DNA from: Callorhinus ursinus
Taxonomy: Eukaryota; Chordata; Mammalia; Carnivora; Otariidae
Length of the DNA stretch: 64,000 nt
NCBI RefSeq assembly: GCF_003265705.1
Contig: NW_020313157.1
Location: forward strand, 2,463,570-2,527,569
Direction: 5' to 3'
The notes under the pieces are model-generated. The model saw only the letters and a list, made by a program, of their open reading frames with translations. It was not told the origin of the DNA and did not search any database. Below, piece after piece: positions 26,322-38,300 of this stretch (the stretch's first letter is position 1; each line of letters starts with the position of its first letter). The position numbers were made by a program, and so were the translations under genes.

Positions 26322-29300
26322 GTGAGTCCGGGCGGCCAGGGCTAAGCGAGGTGCGCCGGGGAACTCCCCCACTGGGCGCGGGGTTCGCGGCCAGCCCCGG
26401 AGCTGCTTTTCTATGCGCTCCAGGCTGCGGAGAGAGGGCGAGACGAGGTGCCGGCGCTGGGAGCGACGCCGGGCGGAAGGGGCAGCCCGGCCCCGGGGGA
26501 CTGAGGCCAGAGTGGCCGCGGCGGGCCGGGCTCTGAGCCCCAGGGCCGCCCGGGGGAGGGCTTCGCTCCGCACCTGCACGCCGGCGGCCACCGTGAAGGG
26601 AGTCTCCGGCGCCGCACAGCTCCCGCGGACGCCGGGTCCTTGGGGTCTTCCTGAGGCTCCCCAGAAAGCGGGAGAGCCGGGGAGCCCGCGGGGCCATCTC
26701 GCCTGGGCAAGCCCGTCAAAACCCGCGTTGCGATGGAACCGACCTGTGCGGGCGGCTTGGCTGGGGGTGTCGAAACCGGACTGCTGGCGCTGCCCCGCGA
26801 AGAAATGGAAGGGAGACTTCTCCTTTACAGCCGAAGGCTTGGCAGTGACCAGTGCCTTCTTGGGTGCCTCTCGTGGTCTGCTTCTGTGTCCCAGACAACC
26901 GCCCGAACCAAGACTGACTGTCGCCGCTTCCCTGGAGCGACGTAGCTCACTTCTCAACCCAGAGGAGGGTTTCCATTAGCATTTGTCAAAGCCGGGCTGG
27001 TCTCACGGTGAATTAAACCAGACTGTGTAAGGGGAAGTCTGTGTTTACATTGCAAACTACCCCCAGCCCCCGGCAAGGGAGACTCTAGACGAGTGACTCT
27101 TGATTGGTTTTGTTGTTCTGTATTCCTTGTCACCAAAAGAATGCACATACAGTATGCACCTTTGTATTTCAGTTCTGAAGAGTTTGGGCCTCCTGGGCCC
27201 AGCTGTGGAAGCCAGATTAAGAACTCCTGTTTGCCAGCTTTTGTTTTGGCCCTTGAGGGTGCAGGTGGAGAGTTAGGAAAATAAATTTCATGTTGAGTGG
27301 GTTGAAGGAGATGGACTGGCTTTTCCAGGGCAAATGCTGACTGTGTGTTTTCTCTAGGGGGAAACTCGGCCGGTATCCTCCTTGGCCAGGAAAGGTGAGT
27401 GTCTTGCTCCAAATGGAAGATATCTGAAGTTGAGTTTAAGAAGGTGGAGAATGTAAGATTCATTCCTCTCAGTTTCTGGCGTTTAGTTAAACTGGACCTA
27501 TTTAACAGAGTTTTTCTCTCTCTACTCTCCGTTTGTTTAGAAAAGACAATATAATATAAACTAGGTCATTTAATCTGCATTAAATGCTTATCTCTTGAAT
27601 CAGAGATGGTTTTGGTGAAGTTTTTTAATCCTGGAAATCAATTCTAATTTGAATTTAGCTCTACACTTAAATGTAACAAAAGGAGAAGAAAATAAATTCT
27701 CCAGGAAGAGAGGAATCTAAATGTAGGTTAGTGAAAAGTCAAAGTATTTTTGTCCCAACTAAGTTTAAATCTTCTTTCCATGTTACCATATGTGCTGCTC
27801 CAGTGCATCTTTGCAGAAGTTGGCATTCCAGATTTTGCATGAGGCGATCCGTCATAGCTTTCCAAATGTTCTGTTTTTATATTCTTGCTAGGAGCCCAGG
27901 AAATGTCTTTAGACTGTCTCCTTGCAATATGGCATTTTCATTGCCTCAGTTGTTCTTCGTTGTCATTATTACCTGTCTCAACTTCCTGCACAATTTTTTT
28001 TAATTGAAGCATAATTGACATACAATGTCATAGTAGTTTTCAGGTGTACAACATATTGATTCAGTAATTCTATACATTACCCAGTGCTTACCACAGTAAG
28101 GATAGTCACCACCTAACATCATTACTTCACTGAAGTATATGTAAAAGTGTTCTCTGCATTTCTTCAGTGATGATAGGGTCATGTGGTTGGAGGAGTTGAT
28201 GTTGATCTTACGCTTTTAAAACAGAGTCATTGCAGTAGAAGGGATATTCTACCTACTGAGCACTGCTACATGGTAGATGTAGGGAACTTCTAGAATATTT
28301 GCACATTTCCACACGTCTCAGTAGAAAAGTGCCAGACTTAGACATGTACTACCTGGGTTCTTTTTAAGCCTGTTCCTTTTGTTTTATTTCATTTTTTTTC
28401 TTACCAACTTAGAAGTGTGGAAAAACCTTTCCCCCCCCCTTTACTCCCCAGATTGTTAATCCACCCAAAGACTTGAAGAAACCGCGTGGAAAGAAATGCT
28501 TCTTTGTGAAGTTTTTTGGAACAGAAGATCAGTGAGTAGTGCTCATCAAGAGTTTCACTTTCCCTTTGGGCGTTGCTCTGGATCTGAGCTGCTTGTGAGA
28601 ATATTCGAAGGACCCTAGTTCATTTTTACTGTAGTCTGTCAGGCATATTGTTCTGGCTTTGTATACCTAAATAAAAGGTGCTATTCTTAGCTTATAGAAA
28701 TTGTCCTGGGGCCAATAACAATTTCAGTCAAGTGAGAAATAGGACTCACTATTTTCTAAAGATGATAATCACAATAAGATTATTTCTCATCTCTTTATCG
28801 AATCCCATAGGTAGTTCTTTTTATTAGGGCCATGTTTGGTTCTCTTTTAATGGCTGGTTATCATTGTGGTTCATGTATGAGGTTTACAGTGAAATCAGGA
28901 CCATTCATTTGAGATTCTGTGATAGGCCATATAGGTCACAGTGAGGAGGAGAATGTGTATTTACCTGAATTTCCAGTGATTTGTTCAGCTTTCTGGTTAT
29001 TACATGGATTTGATTACCTGGGTGTAGCTAGATGGTTTAAGTAGTTGCATTTTCTACTTAGGATTTTTAGAGAAAAATGTAGTTTGGGGTTTGAAAAATG
29101 TGAGTTTTCTGAGAAATCTAATACCAATGGTTAAAATATATGTTCTTAGTGATATATGATATTCTATAGCAAAATCTCTTATAAACAGTGTTCTTCACTC
29201 ATTCAGGAGTTTATATGCCAGAGTGCTCAGCCTGGGTTAGAGGGGTTTTTTGTTTGTTTGTTTTGTTTTTTAAAGACTTTATTATTTATTTGACAAAGAG

Positions 29301-32300
29301 AAAGAGACCGAGTATGCACGGGCGAGCACAAGCAGGGGGAGAGGCAGAGGGAGAGGGAGAAGCAGGCTCCCCACTGAGCAGGGAGCCTGATATGGGGCTC
29401 CATCCCTGAACCCTGGGATCATGACCTGAGCTGAAGGAGATGTGTAATGGACTGAGCCACTCAGGCGCCCCCTGGGTTAGAGTTTGGCATGTTTATCTTC
29501 ACCATGCAGGTATACCAATATACCAGTTCTCTGTCACAAAACAACTTAGCAGCCTTTTGATGACAATATTCAAGGGAGTCACTGGCTTCTGGTATATAAC
29601 ACAAGTGCTAATTGTACAGCCACACTTCGAATGTTGACACCAAAAGGAACTTCCAGAGAAAAGCAAATGTTGTGGGCCTTGCCTTTCAGGAATTCAGGTG
29701 ACAAGACATAACCAGTTCAGATGGGAATAAGTGCAGAGTGAGTGATACAGGTGACTATTAAAGCGTTCTAGAACACGGAGAGATCAGTGGAGAACACTCA
29801 GGTCATAGAAGGGTGATGGAAGGGGTGCCTGGGTGGCTCAGTCGTTAAGCTCAGGTCATGATCCCGGGGTCCTGGGATCGAGCCCCGCATCGGGCTCCCT
29901 TCTCAGCGGGAGCCTGCTTCTCCCTCTACCACTCCCTCTCCTGTGTTTCTGCTCTCGCTGTGCCTCTCTCTGTCAAATAATAAATCTTTTGTGGGGGGGC
30001 CTGGGTGGCTCAGTCGTTAAGCGTCTGCCTTCGGCTCAGGTCATGATCCTAGCGTCCTGGGATCGAGCTCCACATCAAAAAAAAAATAAGAAGAAGGGTG
30101 ATGGAAGAGATGGAGTTAGAATCTGCTTCTGGAGGACAGATAGAATTTGAATAGGCAGGAAGAAGAAGGGCAGTGCAGGCAGTGGGAATACTGTGAGCAA
30201 CTGGGTGTTAAGTTGGATGCGTGGGCAGAGAAAGGCTCCCCACCTGGGGTAAAGAACTGTGCTTGAGAATAACAGGCAATATGGTTGACCCAATTTGGTT
30301 AGCTAAACGAAGATGTACAAGTCTAAAACAAAAGTGGAAACTCTTGGAAAGTAGAGGCTTGATCAGATTACAGGAGGCCTGAAAGCCATTGTGTTCTTAT
30401 AATTTAAGCAAATGCTGGAAGGTCAGAAGAGTAAACGGATGCCTACTACAGGTGAGACAGGAAATTGGAGTTGAGTGCATTTCAGCACTTAACCGGGCAC
30501 ACAAGTGAAGCCAATGAAAGGGATGCACTTACTGAACACAAAAATAACCTAATGGTGTTAGTAGTAGTAGTGGTGGTGGTGATGTGATTTCTAACTAAAA
30601 TTTTTTGAGGGGATTCATAAGCAAGTGGATTTTGGGCAACTGTTAGATATAATATCTTTAAGCTTATAAAACTCCCTTGGTAGAATTCCACATAAAAACT
30701 TATTGAAAAACAAGTTGTCACAGGACCAACACATTATCTTTTTGTGGCTAGGCGGTTGACAATGAAAGGAAACAGGGTAAGGATCTCCAAGCACTTGTCT
30801 GAAGGGAGAAGGGTTCTTAGTGATCAGTGATCAGACATTATTTACTATCTTTAAATTATCTGAAGGTGAAGTGTCCAGGGAATTACTTTGAGGAAAGAGC
30901 TCTGGATTTGATGCTGGCCTGCTGTGCATTCAGATGCCATCGCACCTGCCCTACAATTTGGGCAAGCTGTTTTCACCTTTCTAAGCCTTTGTGTCCTTGC
31001 CCATATGTGGGATGATACTCCCTACCTCGATGCAGGAGAAGTAGTGTCACTTGTTCCATAGGGTGGTGTGGTATACAGCAGGGATTCAGTAAACTTCAGG
31101 TGGCCATATAGATATATTACAAGGGAGAGAATAAGCTGGTAAGAAGCAGGTGGCTTAAAAAAAAATAAGGGAAACGAGAGAAAGGATTTGTGTTTGGAAA
31201 AGGAAGGCATTTGTGTTGGAAATTCCTAAGGACTTCAGCCAGGTCTGTTTTTTTATTTTGTTTTGCTTTTTTGTTTTTTGGGTTTTTTTTTTTAATTTTT
31301 TTATTTATTCATTTGAGACACAGAGATAGAGAGCATGAGCAGTGGGAGAGGCAGTGGGAGAGGGAGAAGCAGACTCCCCGCTGAGTCAGGAGCCCGATGT
31401 GGGGCTCGATGCCAGGACCCTGGGATCATGACCTGAGCTGAAGGCAGATGCTTAACCATCTGAGCCACCCAGCCGCCCCTTAAAGATTTTATTTATTTAT
31501 TCATGAGAGACAGGGAGAGGCAGAGGGAGAAGCAGGCTCCCAAGGAACAGGGAGCCCGATGCGGGACCTGATCCCAGGACTCCGGGATCATGACCTGAGC
31601 TGAAGGCAGACACTTAACCATCTGAGCCACCCAGGCACCCTTGCTTTGCTTTTTTGTTTTTTAAGATTTTATTTATTTGAGAGAGAGACAGCACAAGCAG
31701 GGAGGAGAGGGAGAAGCAGGCTTCCCGCTGAGTGGGGAGCCAAACACGGGGCTTGTCCCAGGACTCTGGGATCATGACCTGAGTCTAAGGCAGACGCTTA
31801 ACTGACTGAGCCACCCAGGGGCCCCCAGGTCTCTTCTTTGGACCAAAAAGGCTTCAAACACAAAACAGTAAATTGTTCCACCCTTTTTTTTTTCTTTCCA
31901 ATTGTTCTATCTTTATGGAAAAACTATGCTGTGCCTTGCCAGGAGTGCTGTGTGCAGTCGAGTCCATGCTCCCAAAGGGATCTGATGGAACTAATTAAGA
32001 TCAGAAAAGAGGACCAAGTCAGATCAAAGAGTAGGATTCTTTAACGTGAAAAAGTCAGAATTGTTGAAATGATGAATGACCGTAAGAAGGTAAACACTGA
32101 CCTGTTCATAAATCATCAGACATTTCCGATAGCAGCGCTGTGAGTAGAACAAATGCTGTGGTGACCAAGTTTAGGGCATGCATAAGAAGTACTGTAGGAA
32201 ACAGACTTTTGAGAAGTGTTTTAGGTGGGAAGTACAAGTGGATTTTTAGAGTGAGTACTGCTTTGTGAAGGGCAAGGCTATAGGTGGTTCCAGAAGAAAC

Positions 32301-35300
32301 TGGGCTCTACCTCACCTTTGATGCTTGAAGTCAGGGAGAGGGGCATATGCTCCTCGCACATGTTGGTTACGGGGCTCTGACTTTGGTGGATAGGGGCTCA
32401 CCGCATGGGGCTGCTCCTGAATTTCTGAGCAATAGAGGATTCAGTCAGAGATGTTCTTTTTCAAAACTGTACGCTATGTATGGGGAAAAATATTTATAAA
32501 TAAGATTTCTTTAATATTAACAGGGATCTTTATTAAAAGAGTGAAAAGGGTAGCTCCTTAAGATAAAGATTTCAGCGGCTCACTCAGTTAAGCCCAGGTC
32601 ATGATCCGAGCAGGGAGCCTGTTTCTCCCTTTCCCCGACTTGTACTGTCTCTCTCTAATAAATAAATAAAATCTTAAAAAAAAAAAAGGAAGATAAAGAT
32701 TTCAATCTTCTAGAAAACTAGTTTTTCTCTCTCCCTTCCTCTGTCAAAACATCTGACAAATTGTGTTGATGTCCTGTTAGGAAGAGAGAGGACCAGACCT
32801 TCGTAACTGATGTCCTATTAGGAAGAGAGAGGACCAGACCTTCCTAACCAGCCGCTCCTGAAAGGGGAAGGACTTAGTAAGATGGCTGGATTCAGCTGTC
32901 TGAGCCTGGATGGCGAGTATGGGGGTTACTTATGGTTGTTTTCTATTTCATGGAGATACAAAGGAGAAAATAACTTTAGCATAACTTTGACAACTCTGCC
33001 AGGTGACCCCACCCACAGATGAAGTCTCAGGCACATGAGAGCCCACCTTGGGCAGGGAGTTGCCATCAGAATAGAAACTGAACTCGGGGTTTGAAATTTT
33101 CATCAGGGGCCATGGATGGCAGAAAGGAGGGAGCTCATTTAGTCTGTGGGTGTTCAAAAACGCCCAGAGATAAACAGTTCAAGAGAAGACTACTGGCAAA
33201 AGAAGATAGATCCCAAATGACCTTCTGAGAGTTTCTGTAGCAGTCTTCATACCTGATCCTACAAGAGCCGTTTTGGGAAATGGATAGGATATTTGTTCTG
33301 GTTCTCACTTTTTAACAGATTTGTACGCTGAGAGGGAGGAGATTTGTGGAGTTCAGTGATAGAATGTCCAGGATCCCAACCTGAGATACTTTTTTCATCA
33401 AGGCAAATATAAGGTATGAAGTGAGTGAGTACTAAAGTAACTTTTGGAGAAGAACCTGTGGCTTGTATTTACAAGCAGATTGGAGCCATCCGAGCATCCC
33501 TCTTTCTTTTCGCCTGGCACCTGATTGCCCTGCTTTCCCTACATCCAACACTGTGCAGTAGCTGGAGAATGGAGCCAAATGGATGGTGAGCATGCGGCTA
33601 TTTGGACTGAGCCAGCAGTGTCCCTCTGCCAGGGCTGGAGAATACCTGTCCTAGAGAGCACTGAGTAGATTTTCCTCTCCCAGCACCAGCATCCATCCTA
33701 CAGGTGACTCCCCTCATGGCTGAGACAGTGGACTCCACGAGCAGGTGTGTCATGCACCAGAATTAAAGAATCTGGCACAAAAGAAGCAGCTGACCATATT
33801 GGCATAGACAACACAACTTGAAAGCCTTCTCCAGCATTTGGGAGTATTTTCAAGTTTTGAAAAGAGAATCTTCTAAATCTATTTTATCTGCAAGTCTTTG
33901 TTGATGTCTGTATGATAATCATTGCTTGAGATTAACTGACAAACTCTTATTTTCTTTGTGGCTTTTTTTTGTTTTGTTTTTTGATTTGTGGGTTTTGGGG
34001 TGTCTTGATTTCTGAACAGCTTAGACTTGGAGCTGTAACAACTCCGTAATCTTCAGCCTCTTTCAGTGGTTTTAAAGCAGGGCAAGCATACAAATCATTT
34101 GCTCAGTACTACTCACCGAATCTAGATGGAAAAGCAACGCATGTCTTCTGTCCCCGTCTTTGTTCTCACCTTTGGACTGTGCTGACACGTGTGTGTTCTC
34201 CCTCCCACCCCCACTCCCACCTAGGTCATTGTGTCATGCAAAGTCTGAGACACATATGTGAGAGTTTTGGAGATTATTCATAGACCCACATGTTTAATAT
34301 GATGTGTACATGGTATGATTTAACCTAAGGGAAAAGCAGGTCAGAATTATGGAAGTTTTTGAAAATGTGAGGTGTTTAATTTCGTTTTGAGTGGAGTGTG
34401 TAATCTGAGAGTGGTTTATAGTGGAAAGTTTATATTCGCAAGTGAAAAGAATTTACAGGTGTATCAGAATACCATAAGTTTGCTGCTCCTGGCTGTGTTA
34501 CAGGTGCAGTTACACCGGCAACCAGGCAGTAGCTACTCACCTGAGGAAGTCATAGAGGCACCTTCTGGGTAGAGCAGCCCATGTTCTACAGCAGAGACCT
34601 TTATTGTTGATTTGTTGTTTCTTAAAGATAATACATGTTTATGGCACCCCCCCCAAATTAAGCTATGAACTGTGAAACAGTTCCATTCATTCCTGTCCCT
34701 CAGCCACCCAGTTACCAGCCCTTGGGCATCCAGTTATACTAGTTTCTTACGGCATGTCCCTCCAAAGACACTGTGTGCAGAATCAAGAAATTACATATTC
34801 CTTTTTCCTTGTTTTTACACAAGTGATAGTGTAGTTCACACACTGTTCTGCATATTGCTTTCTTCCACTTAGCCAGATATCTCAAGGGACCTTCCATTTT
34901 GTCCTTTGTAATGACGTCACTGATTGCCACTACAAACAATGGGGTTTACTTCCTTGTACGTAAAAGCAAAGGCCCATACTTTACATACCACTTGACTAAG
35001 CTTGATTTTTGACTCCCAGCCCAACAGTAAATTAGGTAGAAAAGGTCCAGCTCCTTCCGGGCATCAGGAGGATGATAGGAAGGAAATCATAAGTCGCAGC
35101 TCATATCACAGAAAGAAACAGAAGTCACCTAAAAAAAATAACGGGGGCACGCACCTGGGTGGCTCAGTCGGTTAAACGTCCCGACTCTTGATCGCAGCTC
35201 AAGTCTCAATCTCAGAGTCATGATAAAACAAACAAAAATGTACAGGCAACAGCAACAACCAGAAAAGTCCACCAAAGCCTTAGAACATTTAACCCAGAGG

Positions 35301-38300
35301 CCATTATTCCAGCCCCTCTGAATATGCTTGGAAGGCATCATTTACTCAGTGATTATTTATTGAGCACCAGTTGCATACCAGGCCCAGCTGATGGGCCTCA
35401 GTGAGAATGGTACATTATTGAAGCCCTGGATGAAAAGCATACTCTTTAAGGAGACAGGGTTTTTTTGCAATATAGCCTTTAGAGAAAAAACTATTCAGAA
35501 GGCTAAATTGATTTCAATTTGGCTCACTTTCAAGAGGTAATCCTCCTAGGGCTCTGGTGGGCTGGCTTTTTATTTACAGTTTTTCTGATTGGGGCACAGT
35601 GCTTCAACAATAGACTGATTTCTTAACTAGATTAATATTTCTTGGATTTATCCTCTTGATATTTATACTGTCCATTCTTTTAGCAAACCATTTTCACTTT
35701 TCAAAAATGGCCAAAGAGGAAAATTTCATTTTAGGATGCAAATGCCAGAATGGAATTTTGACTGTACCATTCTTCTGGCAGAAATCAGTAATCCACTTAA
35801 AGTGCTTCAGTGGAGAAATGGGCATGGGTTGTTGGTCCTTCCTCCATGGATGTCCTTACCTCTCCACTTCCTCTGGTTCATGTGGGGAGAGGGAGGCAGG
35901 GATTAGGATGCCTAGAGTGTATTGTCCCATCTCAGGGAGCTCCATAAAACCACCCCATTCATCTTACACCAAAACTTGTGTGGATCTTAGCTTCTAACCT
36001 GAAGCTCAGAGAAGGAAGAGGCATGTCGAGGGCACGTGGCCCTTTAAGCCTTATCGCTGGTATTTGTGTCATCTCAGTAGGACAGCTTAACCTGCTTTTC
36101 AGGGCATGTCTGGCTTTGCATCTGCTCTGGTGGTCTGCCCTTAGAAACACTAAATGGGAGGAGAAGCAGGAGGGTCTGTTCAGTGGTGTACCTGCCAGGC
36201 AATGTAAGGTCAAAATATGATTCCATTTTTCCTCCCCAGGAACAGACCAGTGCATTCTATCATGGCAAGTTTCAGACTTTAAGATGAGTTAGTCACTGAA
36301 AGGTACCTGCTTACCTCACCTGGTTGGAACTTTATGCAGTGAGACAGCATCTGAGTCCTTGTTCATCGTTCCGTTCTCTGTGGCTTTGTTTAGCCATAGA
36401 TAACATGCTTAGTCCTGGTTTGCTATCACATTTATAGGCTAATAGTCCTACGGCTATTGTGTTTGTACAGATCCATGGGTCACAGTTATTAGCATAACAC
36501 TTAAAGGGTAGGTGGCTGTTGGTGGGTTGACTAAACTATTTTTATGTAGAGATTAGCAATTTTTTTTTTTAAATGGGCTTCGTTCCCAGTGTGGAGCCCA
36601 GTGCAGGGCTTAAACTCATGATCTTGAAATCAAGACCTGAGTTGAGATCAAGAGTTGGACGCTTAACTGACTAAGTCACCCAGACGCCCCACATTTTTAT
36701 TATTATTCGTGAATATTCTCCGGCTTTCTCTAAAGGAGAGGACCCTAAGTGTGATAGCTTAGTTTCTCTATCCTTAACCTGACCCCTTTTTTCAGAACGT
36801 TATGCTATGAAACCTGTGAGTATTACACAGTAAAAATGTATATAAGTTAACTGTTACCTTGCCAAGCCTATAAAATCCTCTCCTTTGTACTGGGACGCTG
36901 AATGTCATTTAGAAAAACCACAGGAAGCCAGCTGGGGCAGATTTGTTCAGGTCAATATGTAGGCCAGATATTCCAGAAGTGACAACTGATGGATTTTTTA
37001 CTTGCGTGTGTTACACATTAATGGTAGGAATTAAAAAATAAACATCATAAGGGTATGTTGTACCTTTAATCACAAGCAGAATCTTGTTTCTAAAGACCTC
37101 CTGTTACGGGGCGCCTGGGTGGCTCAGTTGGTTAAGCGACTGCCTTCAGCTCAGATCATGATTCTGGAGTCCTGGAATCGAGTCCCGCATCGGGCTCCCT
37201 GCTCAGCAGGGAGTCTGCTTCTCCCTCTGACCCTCCCCCATCTTGTGCTCTCTCTTTCTCATTCTCTCTCTCTCAAATAAATAAATAAAAATATTTAAAA
37301 AAAAAAAAAGACCTCCTGTTACGACTGCTGCCCTAATTCCAAATCATGTGTCACATGTTTTGTGTGGTTTAGTAGCCACAGACAGGATCATTTATGACCA
37401 AATATAATGTATCCTGTAAGAGGAGCAGATTTCAGATGCTGCATTTCTTGAGCCATGGGAGCATCCCTGATTCTCAGTTGATGACAGATTGTCATTCTGG
37501 TTTGGGTGTTGACTGGGCAGTGATGTTACTGTGGTCGATTATGCTTCCTGATGCCCTCGCTCCATGACGGGCCCCTGTGATGAGAATGGAAGAACATTGC
37601 CAGGCTTCCCCTGCCCTACACAAGTGGCAGGCGATGTGTGGCTTAGTGTAGAAGGCTGGTGAACGAGAACAGACAAATAGCCTGCAACTTGTGGAAGATA
37701 TTCTGGTTTTGGTAGTGGTGGTGGTTGTGCTTGACTTGTTTCGGGAAGACATACTTTTTATAACACCCCAAGAGTTTGGGGTGGGTGGTAACATGTTTTG
37801 AAAAAATAGCAGGCCTGGTTCAAAGTCCAGTTAAACCAAACGGATATTTGCATTCTGTTGTGATGAGGTATTTGATAATTTCTGGCATGGGCAGTGTGGA
37901 TCATACCCTTTCTGTGTGTGTTTTCTGCTAGTGCCTGGATCAAAGTGGAACAGCTAAAGCCATACCATGCACACAAGGAGGAAATGATCAAGATCAACAA
38001 GGGAAAACGATTCCAGCAGGCTGTGGATGCTGTCGAAGAGTTCCTCCGGAGAGCCAAAGGGAAAGACCAGGTGAGAGACTGATTCTTGCTTTATTCCAGC
38101 ATCTGACTGGTTATTTTGTCATAGTAACTAACAGATTAAACATGGCCCAAACCTAAACTCTGTTTTTATGCCATGCCAGTGGCGAGAACACTACTTCAGT
38201 TCTAGGGTATCCGCGTTTGGCTTATCAGCTTGAAACTCCATGCATGTGGCAGACTTTTCTGAAATAGATTGCTGTTCTTAGGAAAGTCACTTGGACTCAG

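Larger units (their letters stand above)
25360..26760. promoter_or_regulatory. CpG-island divergent promoter of UBN1 (-) and GLYR1 (+)
   Basis: A dense run of CpG in an otherwise AT-rich, CpG-poor window. It spans the first GLYR1 coding exon and the candidate UBN1 first exon. No TATA box is placed convincingly. Recognisable sites are a double GC-box (25944-25956), CACGTG at 26113-26118 and 26197-26202, CCAAT at 26131-26135 and 26215-26219, and TGACGTCA at 26154-26161. Long open frames across the island on both strands are composition artefacts. Confidence 0.9.
28532..37931. other. GLYR1: GLYR1 intron 3 (9.4 kb)
   Basis: Holds SINEs at 29243, 29823, 31247-31824, 32575, 35143, 36558 and 37108, a MIR-like piece near 30880-31110, an L2-like piece near 35331-35460 and a 41-bp tandem duplication at 32767. 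The stretch 33000-35000 shows nothing I can assign. Confidence 0.8.

Noticed and set aside
25846..26957. Long open frames on both strands (up to 283 codons) around the promoter
   Set aside because: Composition artefact of the CpG island: Arg/Pro/Gly/Ala-rich, no recognisable domain, overlapping in several frames and crossing GLYR1 exon 1.
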